Shown: piece after piece, positions 1-11,879 of the stretch | Numbering within the stretch: the stretch's first letter is position 1 | Layout of the letters: every line of letters begins with the position of its first letter | NCBI GenBank assembly: GCA_032622095.1 | Contig: CP136066.1 | Coordinates: 168,404,664 to 168,468,663 of the forward strand | Length of the DNA stretch: 64,000 nucleotides | Direction of reading: 5' to 3' | Source of the DNA: Siphonodentalium dalli | Lineage: Eukaryota; Mollusca; Scaphopoda; Gadilida; Siphonodentaliidae | The notes under the pieces: model-generated | Databases searched by the model: none | What the model saw: the letters and a program-made list of their open reading frames with translations, nothing else | What the model was told of the DNA's origin: nothing | Position numbers and translations under genes: made by a program

Positions 1-190
1 TGTTGAATGCCTGTGACGCTGGTACATCCCGTAGAGAGCCTCACACACATATAATAGAATACAATATTTACCTTGACTTGTAAGCCAGTGCATTATATTA
101 TACATGCGAGTCTCCCATAAGAGAATGCACTGGCACATGATAGCTAATACTGCACCAGCGCAGTTCATATCATGGAAGGGCTAAATTCCA
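1..190 (-). mobile_element. Hairpin-rich TTAA-family MITE, partial reverse copy
   Basis: This matches, in reverse, the elements at 12629-12890, 28085-28285 and 37969-38200. The shared parts are an imperfect hairpin built on GCCAGTGCATT with TATATATGCGAG-like arms, and a terminal part reading CTGCGCTGGTGCAG when reverse complemented. The right end is degraded to GGGCTAAATT where other copies have GGGTTAA. The left end is cut by the window edge or lost. No coding capacity is seen. Confidence 0.6.
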
Positions 191-577
191 CCAGATTTGA
201 ATACCTTATACTATTTTTCGCTCAGTTTTGAATTCGCGCACTTTGAATTCGCGCACCGTGCTAATTCTGATATTCAAATAGTTACGGATATGAATTAAAT
301 GAACTTTAAAGAAGTATCCGTAAAACAACCACGTATGGGCAACTGACTATCAACATGACATTGGATGTCAGTATTTCAAATAGTTGGGTTGACATCACAC
401 GTTGTCACGCCTTCGTTCATTCGCCGGGATTATGTGTATTTCTTACAAATATTGCAATATCGACTAGTTTACCATGATTTACACATGAATAATGCTGTTA
501 AGAATGCATGTCAATATAATTGTCTATATTCAAAAACGTAGCTGATTGTACCTGTTTTTTTATATAACCCAGGAATC
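191..577. other. Intergenic, no gene recognised
   Basis: AT-rich sequence with a short duplicated motif (TTTGAATTCGCGCAC, twice near 225-257). No coding frame, RNA gene or repeat end could be supported. Confidence 0.5.
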
Positions 578-905
578 ATACTATTTTTCGCTCATACAAT
601 CCACTAGCACCGGCTACAGGCAGTATTGGTCATCTGATCATCATGAAATTTGTCGTCGATGTTAATATTGACATGTAGATGGGAACGAGTCACTTTGGGT
701 TCATTCGGCCATAAAACATGGCCGCCGGCAGCCATCTTGGATTTTACTCTTTGCATGACTTAATAATTTGGCACGGATTACAGGTCGGACATTTGGTCGG
801 ATCATTATGAAATTTGTCATGGCTGTTTGCATTGACATGTATATGGGAAAGATGTCATTTTAGGGTCATCCGGCATAAAAACATAGCCGTCACCGGCCAT
901 ATTGG
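578..905 (+). repeat. Two tandem diverged ~150-bp repeat units, with an inverted third copy at 4984-5130
   Basis: Two successive units share the order ATCATNATGAAATTTGTC, TTGACATGTA-ATGGGAA, GTCATT/CACTTT-GGGTCAT, CGGC-CATAAAACAT and a GCCGCCGGCAGCCATCTTGG block. The same block appears inverted at 4984-5130 (CCAAGATGGCCGCTGGCAGC). It is a dispersed repeat; no protein is evident. Confidence 0.6.
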
Positions 906-1020
906 ATTGGGATGCACACCACGGCAAACAGGGTGCCACATTCTTACCCCTCGCAGTGGGGCGATATTCTAATATATTCTACCCCGGGCCCTCACGGGGA
1001 ACTTCAGGGTGCCCTCTAGA
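906..1020 (+). repeat. Dispersed repeat shared with 44858-44955
   Basis: Both sites carry CGGCAAA-CAGGGTGCCAC, ATTCTTACCC-TCGC-GTGGG, and ATATTCTAC-CCGG. A small non-coding dispersed repeat. The 85-codon frame across it is not conserved in the other copy. Confidence 0.5.
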
Positions 1021-2210
1021 TGGGAGACATCAATTATTTCCGAAATTTGTGGAAAAAACATGGCCGCAAGCGGCACACCCTGCAACGTTTCAGATTTTAA
1101 TCCATTGGCACACTTTGCAGATCGCATTTATTGGAGAATTGTTTTACAGGCATGTTTAGGATCAGATCCAAATGATAGCTAATAGTCATCGCGGTATATG
1201 TCAATGTTTGGTCCTGAACATGCTGGTGTCGCTTTAAATATTAACTTGAAAATTACAAAACCATATTTTGTCCCAGTGTAATGATTTGTAACACAATATT
1301 GAACGTTCTAATGGCAAAATCCTGAAAACAAGTGTTTGTAGCAATTTCCACCATCGGTCATCAACACTGTGCATAATATCTCTTGCGTATCCCCATCATA
1401 AAATACCTGGAACACGTCCAGACATCCCCGGGAATTGTCGATTATTCATGTTGAATTTCAGCCGATTGATTGCATAGCGTTTCCCTTTTGATGCTAACTA
1501 ATGGATTTCGGACAATGTCGTCATGACAGCAATCGAAACAACAAACAGGAATTCTATATCCGATGAACTTGTTATATGGGATCAGTGTTATTTTGGAAAT
1601 ATGATAACAATAATCGTCCTTGCGATCAGCTCCATGTGTAACTTTCGAAATAATGAATAATATATATGTGATTGAAGTATTTGATAATATAATTTTGATT
1701 TCATCAGAACATATACGTTGCATCGGCGTATTGATAAACCACGCGTAAACAAGATAAAATCCAATTATACTTGCAGCGTCCATAATATATTCCCGACATT
1801 AAGTGAAAGCTTCTAAATTGGATAACATGTCTGTCTGTCATTATATTGCAGACAATTATATTACTTTTATCTTGTGATCAAACCAGTGTGATTTGTTCTG
1901 CGTAGAGTCCAACCGGGAGAGTAATATATTTTTAATTTATTAACTATCCTCGACTGATTATGGTATTGAGCATCTCAACGACACCCACATCGTATCCCGC
2001 TTCTGGTATAATGCAGCAACCCGTGTTAAATGAATTTCTCACCACTGACCACCGCCGTTATACAATGCTAATGTCGCATTCTTTTGTCCATTCAACTGAA
2101 ATACAGATCGCGCGTTTATCTTTTAACGGTCGTATTCGGGCTGCTTCTTTTGAACGGTGTCATTGTTCTCGGTCGAGAACTCGCTTCGCGCTAACCCCTA
2201 ACCACCTATA
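1021..2210. other. Unassigned stretch with one possible small ORF
   Basis: No repeat family was recognised. One minus-strand ATG frame (1783 down to 1442, 113 codons) has a hydrophobic N-terminus and a later cysteine cluster (VCCFDCC). It has no recognisable domain and no clear splice or promoter context. I record it as possible but unsupported. Confidence 0.25.
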
Positions 2211-2290
2211 ACAAGAAAACCATAGTCAGAAATGGTAACGCCACCAAGATCATATTTTTGCCATAAATATAAATTATAATATAATTATAC
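2211..2290 (+). repeat. Short dispersed repeat shared with 36168-36232
   Basis: AAGAAAACCATA-TCAGAAATGGTAACGCC followed by ATATCAT and TTGCCATA is shared with 36168-36232 at high identity. No ends or coding capacity can be defined. Confidence 0.5.
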
Positions 2291-2319
2291 TTATAAACTA
2301 GCTTTTAAATTTTATGTGG

Positions 2320-2680
2320 GAAATTTGCATGCTTCGGAGTCATGATTTGACCCGTCCAAAACACTCCCCCGACAAAAGTACCCATAGGTATCAAATTTCG
2401 TCGAAATCCATCCGTTTTACCCGATTTGACCTTTGATTGACCACATTGAAGGTCAAAGTCACGCCGATGTCAGGATTTGACCCATTCAAAAGACTCCCCG
2501 GACAAAAGTATCCCTAGGTATCAAATGTCGCCGAAATTCGTCCGTTTTACCCAAATTGACCTTGCATTGACAGTTTTAAAGGTCAAGGTCAGGTCGGGGT
2601 CACGATTTGACCCGTCCAAAACACTTCCCGGACACAAATACCCCTAAGTATCAAATTACGTTGAAATCTATGGAAAGCCG
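2320..2680 (+). repeat. ~122-bp tandem repeat units, first locus
   Basis: About three units contain GATTTGACCC-TCCAAAA, GACAAAAGTA-CCC-AGGTATCAAAT, TCGTCGAAATC and TTTTACCC-GATTTGACCTT, and end in AAGGTCAAGGTCAGGTC. The same family recurs at 23085-23420, where it leads into a microsatellite and a TATATAGTAGAT-like end. The latter suggests a retroelement-tail or satellite-carrying element (inference). Confidence 0.7.
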
Positions 2681-3069
2681 AAGAGGACATGTTAGTTGCT
2701 ACTTGCTAGATATACAACGCACGACTTGTCGCAGTTTTTTCAAGGTGTTTCAAACTAGGAGATAGAAGTATTTTGCGTTCAAATGGTGATGAATTAGAGT
2801 ATTTTATTCAAATTTTATGACATAAATTGTTTTTAAAACCGTATATAATATAACAAAAATGAATGACTCCAAAATTAAGTGGGCCTTTAAACAAAGTCAC
2901 AATTGCAGTTAGGCTCATCTCATACTCGTCTATTCAGCGATATCCTGCTGCGAAGCTTGTTATAGCCTCCAGTATTAATTGAGCGTTATAGCCCCACTGT
3001 TATAATTCGCCTTTAGCAGGCGTACTCTTGCCGCAGATTATTGAGATATTAGGTCACACGTAATGACAT
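2681..3069. other. Intergenic, no gene recognised
   Basis: AT-rich DNA with no supported frame or repeat boundary. Confidence 0.4.
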
Positions 3070-4556
3070 ACGTCCCTTTCGTTTTTACAGGGTATCTCGA
3101 ATACGAGTTTAAAAAATTCTGGCGCGCGATTGGCGTATAATATGTCAAATAATTTTACAAATTCATAGCAATTGTGTGGGCTGCTTGGCGTGAATATGTA
3201 ATGATAAATAAGGTCATACGTAATGACATTAAACCCAAGAAAACCCGCGAAAACAAAACAAAATCACATTTAATGTTTTAAGTTATTTCCTTCATAAAAA
3301 GAATCTTCGTGAAAATGAACCCTTTCAATACTTTATAAAATAGAATTAACCTTAAAATAACAAAAACCATTGGAATAGAGAACCTTCGGAATAACGAACC
3401 TTCGGATTGGTGAACCTTCGGAACAGCGAACATTCAGAGAAATTTTGGGATAGTGAACCTTCGGAATAGAGACATGCCCCCCAATATTCATATTATATGT
3501 CCAGATTTCAAAGGTATGGGCCCATAAAATTCTAAATTTGGCCCTTAAAATATTGAACCCCAAATTGGAGCCCGCACAGAACAGCACTTAAGTCAACTGT
3601 ACCTGTGTCATGTCCCAATGCAGAAGGGTCCATATATACCACAACATTCATATTATATGCCAAGAATTCATAGGTAGGTATGGGCCGACGTAATCACATT
3701 AAATCTCAAGAAAACAAAACAAAATCACATTTAATGTTCTAAGTTATTTCCTCCTGTATCTGTATCGGTATGCGCGCAGGATCATTTCGGATGTGAGCGC
3801 ACACTCCATGAAAAGAATCTTCGTGATAATGAACCCTCTCAATACTTTAGAATATAGAATTAACCTAAAAATAACAAAAACCTTCAGAATGGAGAACATT
3901 CGGAATAGCGAACCTTCGGAATAGTAAACCTTCGAAATAGCAAGTATTCAGAATAGAGAACCTTCGGAATAGTGGATCTTCGGGATAGCGAACCGTCATA
4001 ATAGAAACATGTCCCCACAATTACACTGGTGACGTAAACACATGTGCTAATCTTTGTTGAACTATCGTCACTCTATCGGAACGGTTTTACTCGAGTACGA
4101 CATAACCATATAATACAATCGCCCAGTGGATTATGGTTAGAAGGAACTAAATGTTTTCCATAGGCCACAGTGTTAACGTTTGACCACGCCCACGCTGAAT
4201 TTCGAGTTCCGAAGTGCACGATGCATGCGATCGTAAAGACCAACCCTTTCGGCATCTGTTCGCACATTGGAGTACCTTTCGAGCCACGCCTTTTTCGAAA
4301 ACCAGCATATGTTTTCCACACTACCCCACTTTTTGCACAGAATTTGACAGTCTGACAAAAGCCAATACACAGCCTCAATATCCCGCCATTGTTTGGACAC
4401 GAACGCATTTCAGACTAGGAAACGCCCACGTTTTTACATGCTATGGGTATTATATTTCTTGAATTTGTAAAATTATTTGACATATTATACGCCAATCGCG
4501 CGCCAGATTTTTTTTTAACTCGTATTCGAGATACCCTGTAAAAACGAAAGGGACGT
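3070..4556. mobile_element. Foldback element with ~95-bp inverted arms
   Basis: The left arm 3070-3164 (beginning ACGTCCCTTTCGTTTTTACA) is reverse-complementary to 4461-4556. The arms share the TATCTCGAATACGAG, GGCGCGCGATTGGCGTATAA and CAAATAATTTTACAAATTC blocks, with small indels in an A/T run. Between them lie two diverged copies of an internal module (about 3230-3510 and 3690-4020). Each holds a cluster of ~19-bp GAACCTTCGGAATAG repeats. A second inverted pair (GGTTAGAAGGAACTAAAT near 4134 and its complement near 4568) straddles the right arm. No transposase is visible, so this is a non-autonomous foldback or composite. Confidence 0.7.
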
Positions 4557-4983
4557 AATTCTACTTATTTAGTTCCTTCTAACCTTATCGATCGACCACA
4601 CAATATGAGAAACTCAACACCAGTGTACACCCACTGGCGTGGCGGTAATGAGCTATACTATACTCATCTGTGTTCGATAAACAACTCCAATTGCCATACC
4701 CATGTATTAACCAGTATCGTAAAAGACAAATGTTTTTCGCGAAACTCGAAAAACTATTATTATTAATATAATTCGATATTTCCTTCAGACATCAGGGGGA
4801 GAGAACAAATTTATTTTTCCGACATGTATGACGGGATGGGTGTGTGCTTCATGGGACCAACAAACAATTTTGTTCGCAACTCAAAATTTGTTTTCCTGCA
4901 AGTCTTTTGACTGTTTTTGCAATGAGTTTGGCTTAAAACACCTTAGAATAAGAGAAAGAATGTAACTCTAACTGCTAAAATGA

Positions 4984-5130
4984 CTACAGGCAGTTATCGT
5001 GTTGTATTTTGTTGCAAATTTTGAAATCCAAGATGGCCGCTGGCAGCCATGTTTTTTTGGCCGAATGACCACAAAATGACTCGTTCCTGTTTACTTGGCA
5101 ATGTTAACATCCATGACAAATAGTATGCAC
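4984..5130 (-). repeat. Inverted copy of the 578-905 repeat unit
   Basis: The sequence contains the reverse complement of the GGCAGCCATCTTGGA block, the CGGCCAAAAAA-CAT segment, an ATGACTCGTTCC segment and ATGACAAAT, in the order expected for the 593-743 unit inverted. Confidence 0.55.
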
Positions 5131-5524
5131 ATAAATTAATATACAGCTGTTTACAGTGAATTCCCCCCGGAGATCTATGTTTTAGTGTTAAAAGGGGGTG
5201 GGTATCCAAAATGGTGGGAAAAAACTGCCGAAAACGGAAACAATTTTGGACGCGGGGGTGGGTGGATCCCAACAAGGGTCGAAAGTTAAAAATCAGCATA
5301 CCTGCCTGGAAAAAAATTCCGACCCCACCCCCACTACAGACATCAGAACATCTTCGGGGTCTATTATCGATGAACCAACATCGTTTGATATCAATTTTAA
5401 GCGGTATAACGTATTTGTGAACTAATAGAACATTCAGAAACAAAGACACCTCAAACGTATTTATAACCTACACACAGTGTCACGGGACATCGTTTTCACT
5501 GGCACTAATAATTGTTTCATAGAA
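5131..5524. other. Intergenic, no gene recognised
   Basis: Open frames on both strands overlap here (151 codons on minus, 75 on plus). None has a recognisable domain or codon structure. The minus frame begins within unique DNA and runs into the dispersed repeat at 4984-5130. Confidence 0.35.
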
Positions 5525-5875
5525 GGCATTTAATAAACCAAAAGGGGAACCCAAAGGATCTAATTGGTTCCGTGCTCTGGTTTTTCCGGGGAACCATACA
5601 GAGATTCAAAATGTGGAACCCAGTCTGAAACCACATGGTTTAGTTCCATAATAGAACCCGATTGGAGAACCACACTTTTGGAACCCATTTCAGAACCCAA
5701 TTATCTGGTTCCTTTTGGAACCAAATGACGAACCTAAAGTCACTATTTGGTTATGGTTTCTGGTTCTATACGAAGAACGAAAAGCATTCCAGATTGATTC
5801 AAGATTTGATTCTGCACACAGGACAAAATCAAGAACCAATTTAGAACCCATATTTCTCTGAGTGTATCTTCATAT
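5525..5875. repeat. Palindromic GGTTCC/GGAACC-rich element
   Basis: About 350 bp is dense in GGTTC and GAACC motifs in both orientations (for example TTGGTTCC, GGAACCC, TTCCTTTTGGAACC). It ends with ATTTCTCTGAGTGTA. This suggests a small foldback MITE, but I cannot match a left terminus to the right one. Confidence 0.45.
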
Positions 5876-6108
5876 GACATCCCTCTGGGTTATCCTATCC
5901 CACCAACAAGGATGCCGGATACGACAACCCAAAATCAATACCAATGTCGTGTCAGTAACATGCTTCTGGTGAATAGGCATCACATGAGTATTTTTCCTGA
6001 TGTAACACGTGGCGCGAATGGGCGGAGCCACATAATTATCCACCTACTTGCGCGTCGACTTAAAATCCATCGTTGAGTTATCGGCTTTCATTCCGGGTTG
6101 AAGAGCGC

Positions 6109-6122
6109 TCTCTTATAAGCTG
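6109..6122 (+). promoter_or_regulatory. TATA-like box upstream of the secreted PAN-type exon
   Basis: CTCTTATAAGCTG lies about 110 bp before the proposed start codon at 6223. That leaves room for a short 5' UTR. It is placed by sequence and position only. Confidence 0.3.
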
Positions 6123-6222
6123 TTTCGTAACAAAAACTCCATATATTGTTTCCGTTTAAACTATTCATTAAACAAGACATTTGATTTTGGACTTTTCGTT
6201 TATTAAAACAAAAGTAACAGGT

Positions 6223-6475
6223 ATGATGATTTTTGTAATATTTCTTAGTTTCTTCTGCCAGTCAGCAGGAACTGGTGCACCACGGGTTGTGCTTGTCAAC
6301 TTTGTCCAAGGCAGCGGCGAACTGAATAAGAACTTTATCTTGGCGACTACTAAGTCAAAATCAGAAATTGATTGCGGTGGGCAATGTGTGAAAAAATCAG
6401 GATGTAAATCCTTCGCCTTCAGTAACACCACTTGTGATCTGTTCGGTGACGACAGCGGCGTGTTTCAGACACCAC
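6223..6475 (+). CDS. First exon of a secreted protein with a PAN/apple-like cysteine pattern
   Basis: The start is the ATG at 6223. It begins a hydrophobic stretch (MMIFVIFLSFFCQSAG) typical of a signal peptide and has a G at -3. After an extended region comes the pattern CGGQC-x4-C-x2-FAF-x5-CDLF, that is C-x3-C-x4-C-x3-F-x6-C-x-L. This is seen in PAN/apple modules that stabilise extracellular folds and bind proteins or glycans. The open frame runs past 6475, but CAC|GTGAGT at 6475/6476 is a strong splice donor. It leaves the exon in phase 1, usual for shuffled extracellular modules. A similar first exon lies on the other strand at 56049-56332. Later exons were not found. Secretion and the PAN label are inferred from these motifs; ligand and role are unknown. 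Confidence 0.6.
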
Positions 6476-8159
6476 GTGAGTATCTTACACATGTTATTCT
6501 TTTATTCTGTTCTGTGATAAACGTGTATTCTTTATGCGCTTTGTGCTGATCACATGGTGCACACGCTGATTTCTTGTCGATGTATGCGAAATATTTTTGG
6601 GAACTTCTTCCCTTTGTTGTTCAAGTTTTTCACTTAGTATTTTGAGTTCACATATTTTATTTTTTTGAATATTCCGGATTGAAGAAGATCTTAATGTTTT
6701 CTGATATGCCTTCTAATCTTATTATTATTGATTGCGGCTGCGATTATTTTTTCCCGAGTTTGTAATGAGCGTAATATATGTCAGTTCTTGTCTTCTGTTT
6801 TCGTTCCCATGCTGTGGAAAAATATCTCCAAAATGTTCAGGAATCATGATAATATCCTTCATGACGTTGTCATTAGTGATGGCGAGTCTTCGGAAATGTT
6901 TATTACAACGATAATGATATTCTGTGTGTTTCCTGTCATTAGTGATGTGCGAGTCTTTGGGAAATTTTATGATAACGATGATATTCTGCTTCTTGCAACA
7001 GTTTGTTCATGTCATAAAATGACATATTGATCTGAATTAACCCGTATGGAGCCCCTCGCAGACATGAGCAGACGCCACTCAGTAATAGATTATATGATAA
7101 TATAATGAAGTATGACATAAATAAAAATCTATGGCTATAAATGGAATTGAGGCCCCATTGAACTTTGAACCTCTCAACCTGGTGTGATTCCATTTGCACC
7201 GCCCGCTCCCTTTAGTCGCAACTGGTACATCAAGCGTTCCAACAGTTGAACATGTCCAACCTTACATTACATGTGGCAAATGTGATATATTATTTCACTT
7301 CGAGCTCAATCTGACCATCTAATTTATCCTGTATGTTCAACGTCTGTTTCAAAATGTTCTACCCTTCGTCCGTCCGTCCATTCGTTCACACCACATTCGT
7401 TGCATCCGTTTTCAAATATATTTGTTCTTATATCTATTTTCATTTTTTCCATTGTCAAACTCTTGTTTTTCCTCACATCGTTCTGTGCATTTTTCGACTT
7501 TTCTCGTGAAATATTCAATTTTGTGTGACAATTTTTGGTTTCACTCGTTTATTTGTTAGAAGATTATGTTACTTTGTTTTTTCAACCTTTCCAAACATTT
7601 GTCAACTGTTTTACAAATTTGACAAGATTTTTCGTGTATTCTAACAACATCTGCATCAGAATTTCCAGTTTAATTTCTAAGAGAAATAAAACACTTAAAA
7701 CAAGAAATATTATCATGGCAGTTTACTTAGTTCATTTTCCTTGGCGTCTTCTAGCTTTAAGAAAATGAATAAGAATATATTTCTCCAGTCTCTAGAAATA
7801 TATCTTGAACCATGTAAGGTGTTTTTTTTATTTCTTAAAACATAATTTCTAGAAAATAGTTCTCAGGTGTTATGGAAATTAATCTTGCATTTTCTTTGCA
7901 CATTTTTCTTTAGCTAGAAATATATAATTGGGAGTAGACTTAGAAACAGTTGTGTTTCTCAAAAAATAAGTTCTTAGCTTTTAGAAAATTGTTCTCACTG
8001 CTTGAACAAATAATTATGTTATTCAAAACAAGGACAACCAGTGAGAAATGTGTTCCCAGCCATATTTCCCACAAATTTGAGGTCTAATTTATTGTCTTGC
8101 CACATGTAGGTTACCAAATGCAAGGAACAACTGATATACAAAAGGGGTGGGTTGGGAAG
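6476..8159. other. Probable intron of the 6223 gene, no further exon found
   Basis: If the donor at 6476 is used, this is the start of its first intron. There is a diverged direct duplication of about 88 bp near 6855-6990 (CATTAGTGATG-GCGAGTCTT twice). Around 7790-8000 there are scattered TTTCTAGAAA and TTTTAGAAAA motifs in both orientations. No acceptor plus coding frame could be supported. Confidence 0.4.
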
Positions 8160-9219
8160 GGCATATATAAATACACAGGTGTATATAGTCAATACTCCAC
8201 TTTACGAAAGCATCAAGATCCATTTGAAGTTGTATCTGGTATTCTACATGATTGATTGCCCGATATATGCTTGTATTGTCATGTATGTACTCGATTGTAC
8301 CTCATTGTGTAGGTCATGGATATATATAACGAAGAGGACAAGGCCTAGCAACGCTCCGTGTGGTATGCCACGTGTTACGTGGTGCCACATTATGATTATA
8401 TTCTATTGTTAGTTATTCTCTGCTTACGGCCGGTCAAGAAGTTCTCCGCCCATCTGCATATTTTGTCGTCAATTCCATGAGATTGATATATTTTTAATCA
8501 GTCTTCTGTGTGGGACTTTATCAAAAGCCTTCATAAAATTCCATATATATGGTATTTATGTTCCCTTCATTATCCATTGTGTATTCGTCAATTATCTCCA
8601 GTAACTAGAGTTGATCTTCCATTTATAAATCCGATTTGTTTGTTACTTAGTAGTTGATTTTCTGTCACATGTTCTAGTATTCTTTTCCTGATTATCTTCT
8701 ACATTAATTTACATATGATAGGTGTTAAACTGACAGGACGGTAGGTTGATAGGTCGTTTGTATTCCCTTTTTTGAAGATTGCAGTAATCGGTCCATATTT
8801 CCATTGATCAGGGACCTTGCCCTGTGATGCTTTAAAGATTTCCACAAGTCGGTCAACCAGGTTATATGACAGCGTCCTCAGGATAGTGGGATGTATCTTA
8901 TCTGGTCCGGGTGCCTTCATATATGCTAAGACCCACTAAAAAAAACTCCGTAACTTCATTTACTGTGATATCGCCAGGTGTATGTGTTACAGTGGTGTTA
9001 TGTTAGTTCCGGTATGTCTGAATCTGGTTCAAAAGTAAAAACACTGCTGACAAATGTCGCCAGACCATTTGCCTTTTCTTCGTAACTTTCTGCTATTACT
9101 TGCTATTATCAGCTCTGGGATTTTCTCTTTTGTCTTCCGTTTTGAGTTGATATAGTTCCAGAAGAGTTGAGAGTTAATTTTTGCTGAACCCCTGCTATGT
9201 ATTGTTCTTTCTTCTTTAC
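8160..9219 (-). mobile_element. Degraded non-LTR retrotransposon (LINE) reverse transcriptase
   Basis: The longest open piece (8920 to 8699) has KAPGPDKIHPTILR, PVSLTPIICKLM and the linker typical of RT domains 1-3. Continuing down the minus strand in shifted frames are QIGFINGRST, KAFDKVPHRRL, KICRWAENFLTGRKQR and GIPHGALLGLVLFVIYIHDL. Upstream (9200-8950) is the pre-RT segment with SKINSQLFWNYINSKRKTKE and PGDITVNEVTEFF. So about 1 kb of RT core is present but broken by several stops and frameshifts. The catalytic YADD is not intact after the HDL segment. The order fits a Jockey-superfamily (CR1-like) element; clade choice is inference. Dead copy. Confidence 0.85.
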
Positions 9220-9455
9220 TTAAAGGTACTCAATCCTATCAGACGCTTCTAAATTACTATTTCTTTGGCTTCTGGGGTAAACAATATTTGATTCGAGTCG
9301 AGGAACTCACCCATCAAAGCTCAGAGTGATCAGATATTGAGTTTTGAAGTTTGTCATTTCACGAGATATGTGGCCCAGAAACACGTGGTTAAATGGGCGG
9401 TCTCAGAAAATTGCGGATGAAGATGGATCACTCTAATATCAAGTGGTTATTATGA
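9220..9455 (-). mobile_element. TTAA-flanked MITE (AGGTACTCAATCC family), truncated copy
   Basis: It starts TTAAAGGTACTCAATCC, then matches the reverse complement of the right half of the 10837-11245 copy (CTATTTCTTTGGCTTC, GATTCGAGTCGAGGAA, TGTGGCCCAGAAACACG). It fades after about 9455 and lacks the other end. It abuts the LINE debris at 8160-9219, so one may have landed in the other. Confidence 0.7.
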
Positions 9456-10032
9456 CATTTATCACATATTCATTATCACAAATTGATAGAAAATGAAACG
9501 ATTTTACTTTATATCTTCTTGAGGTTGTATAAAACTAAAGGATTAACGATGTCAACATTCGCAGGTCAATTAACTAACCAGGTGACACATCGGATCATAT
9601 GTTAATACTGTTAACACATTTTTTAAATTTATTAAACTTCAGCTTTTGACGAAATCAAAATTTGCCAAAATTGGAATCCGTGGTTGTGGGTTGAGACAAT
9701 AATGGTTCTAATCAGTTGATAAATGCGGAATTAGCCTTATGTCTATATAAATACAAATATAATCAACCCGAAATGGGAAAGATCTGAATTCACACAAGCG
9801 ATGACAACATGATCGTGCACGGTCGATTGCACATTGTTTATATATAATGATATCGCCAGCGCTTACAATCAAAAACATCAAACCGCAATTGGCTTTGGTT
9901 GCGTTGCGTTTAACAAATTAAGGTGTTAAATTGGTTTTAACCATATAGTTTATATTTGCTGATTTTTTAAAGAGAAAATTCGTCTGTTTGACTAGTTCTG
10001 TTTTGCTGCGTCTTAGTTTTAAAATCGTTTTA
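9456..10032. other. Intergenic, no gene recognised
   Basis: AT-rich sequence without supported coding frame or repeat boundary. Confidence 0.4.
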
Positions 10033-10365
10033 TTGGCTTCATTGTGTTGCGGATGTGGTCTGTGATGTATACATCGGCTTCATTTTGTTGTGGATGTGGT
10101 CTGTGATATATACCTCGGCTTTATTTTGTTGCGGATGTGGTCTGTGATATATACCTCGGCTTCATTTTGTTGCGGATGTGGTCTGTGATATATACATCGG
10201 CTTCATTTTGTTGCGGATGTGGTCTGTGATATATACCTCGGCTTCATTTTGTTGCGGATGTGGTCTGTGATATATACATCGGCTTCATTTTGTTGCGGAT
10301 GTGGTCTGTGATATATACATCGGCTTCATTTTGTTGCGGATGTGGTCTGTGATATATACATCTCG
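10033..10365 (+). repeat. 41-bp minisatellite, about 8 copies
   Basis: Unit of 41 bp: CGGCTTCATTTTGTTGCGG followed by ATGTGGTCTGTGATATATAC and a linking A/C-T. The first unit is the most diverged (TTGGCTTCATTGTGTTG). The rest differ at only one or two positions, mainly ACATCGG versus ACCTCGG. Such low divergence implies recent expansion or homogenisation. Confidence 0.92.
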
Positions 10366-10832
10366 ACGTTTGTATAAGCCGGCATATAACATTTAATCCC
10401 TTCTTGTTTATTATAAGCAAATATTAAGAATGGCAGGGTAACTTTTCAGGTTTCTGAATTAATAAATACACGAAATACATGATATATATTGGAAGTATAT
10501 TAGCAAATGTGCAATAAACGCTATATATTGATCCATGATTTTAAATAAATTGTTTCATGTATATTTGTAGTTACTAAAAAATAACACAAATGGTAGTTGG
10601 GTGTATACATGTGTCCCAAAACTGATATACGTGCAACAAGATTACCGTCATGTGTCACATGTAACACACGGTTATGGCACATGCATAGAATATGTTGCGG
10701 GGTCGTGTTCCGCCACCTCAAGTTTTAACTGTTTTTCATCAATTTTGTGAACCCAAGTATACAAATGAGCTTCGCCGTTGATCCAGAATAAAACAAATCT
10801 TGCAGAGTAAGTGACAATAAGTAATCATTCAT
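10366..10832. other. Intergenic, no gene recognised
   Basis: AT-rich sequence between a minisatellite and a MITE. A 66-codon minus frame (10721-10521) shows no domain. Confidence 0.4.
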
Positions 10833-10836
10833 TTAA

Positions 10837-11245
10837 AGGTACTCAATCCGATCAGAGGGTCCCCATATTATCAAGATACAACAACAACATTTCTTCAAAA
10901 TGAGCTTTTGTTATCAAAATCGTTAATTGCAACAAAATAATGCTAACCACTGTCAATATTTTGTTCAATGAAATATGGCCGTATTATCACTTGAGTATTC
11001 ACGAAATTTGGCCGTATTAACATTTGTTTCTAGAGTTATCCATTCATCCGCAATTTTGACCGAGACCATCCGTTTGATGGCGTGTTTCTGGGCCACAAAC
11101 AATAGAAATAACGAACTTTAAAAATCTATATCTGATCACTCTGATCGAGCTTTGATGGTTGGGTTTCCTCGACTCGAATCAAATATGTTTTTCCCCGAAG
11201 CCAAAGAAATAGTAACTTAGGAGCGTTACATCGGATTGAGTACCT
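10837..11245 (+). mobile_element. TTAA-flanked MITE, complete copy (409 bp)
   Basis: The termini are inverted repeats: AGGTACTCAATCCGATC at left and ATCGGATTGAGTACCT at right. Each is immediately flanked by TTAA (10833-10836 and 11246-11249). TTAA target duplication is characteristic of the piggyBac superfamily, though these ends do not start with the usual CCY. The interior has no transposase. The element shares GTTTCCTCGACTCGAATC and CCGAAGCCAAAGAAATAGTA with the copies at 17532-17965 and 9220-9455. Non-autonomous DNA transposon; superfamily is inference. Confidence 0.8.
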
Positions 11246-11249
11246 TTAA

Positions 11250-11879
11250 ATAATATTATTGTAGCAAATGTCACCATTGATGATATCGATTGCCACAAAG
11301 TCTATGTCGCACATGCCTGATTCCTAACTAGAATAATGATGAAGTGATAATTTCTCTTTCGAAGTTGCTATGTAGTGTTGTCACATATATCGTTCATGCC
11401 AAAATTAGTTACCACAATCATATTCATTTTTTATTACTTCTATACTGGAAAACTTCATGATTATTTCAGTCGATCTGCATGATCACACTTCTTTATTTTG
11501 TAATGTCACATATTATGTTCCTGATGAAAATAAAACTTTTCTGATATATTGGTCAGTGTGTCGCTAACTATAAGAACTTCACTTGCGGTTAGATATTTTT
11601 AAAATTACAAAATCAATTGGACAATGATGACCTTTGAGATTAGTGATATCCAAATTACAAATAAGAACATTTCTAACAATTTGGCTGGATGTTTCATTTG
11701 GGAAATAAAAAATTGGAAATTGATTTACCAATTGCAAATGGACACTTTATCGGTTACATTTTTCAGAAAGTTATTATTTTTTTTATTTAAAATCAGAAAG
11801 TTTGTACGTCATGTGTGATTAAATATACAGTGGCACATGTGTGTATTAGGGTCAATAGAGGTAATCAGTTCTACATAAC
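11250..11879. other. Intergenic, no gene recognised
   Basis: AT-rich, with one 64-codon plus frame (11624-11818) that shows no recognisable features. Confidence 0.4.

Noticed and set aside
4073-4462. Several overlapping frames of 61-111 codons on both strands
   Set aside because: They overlap each other, sit inside the foldback element and show no domain.
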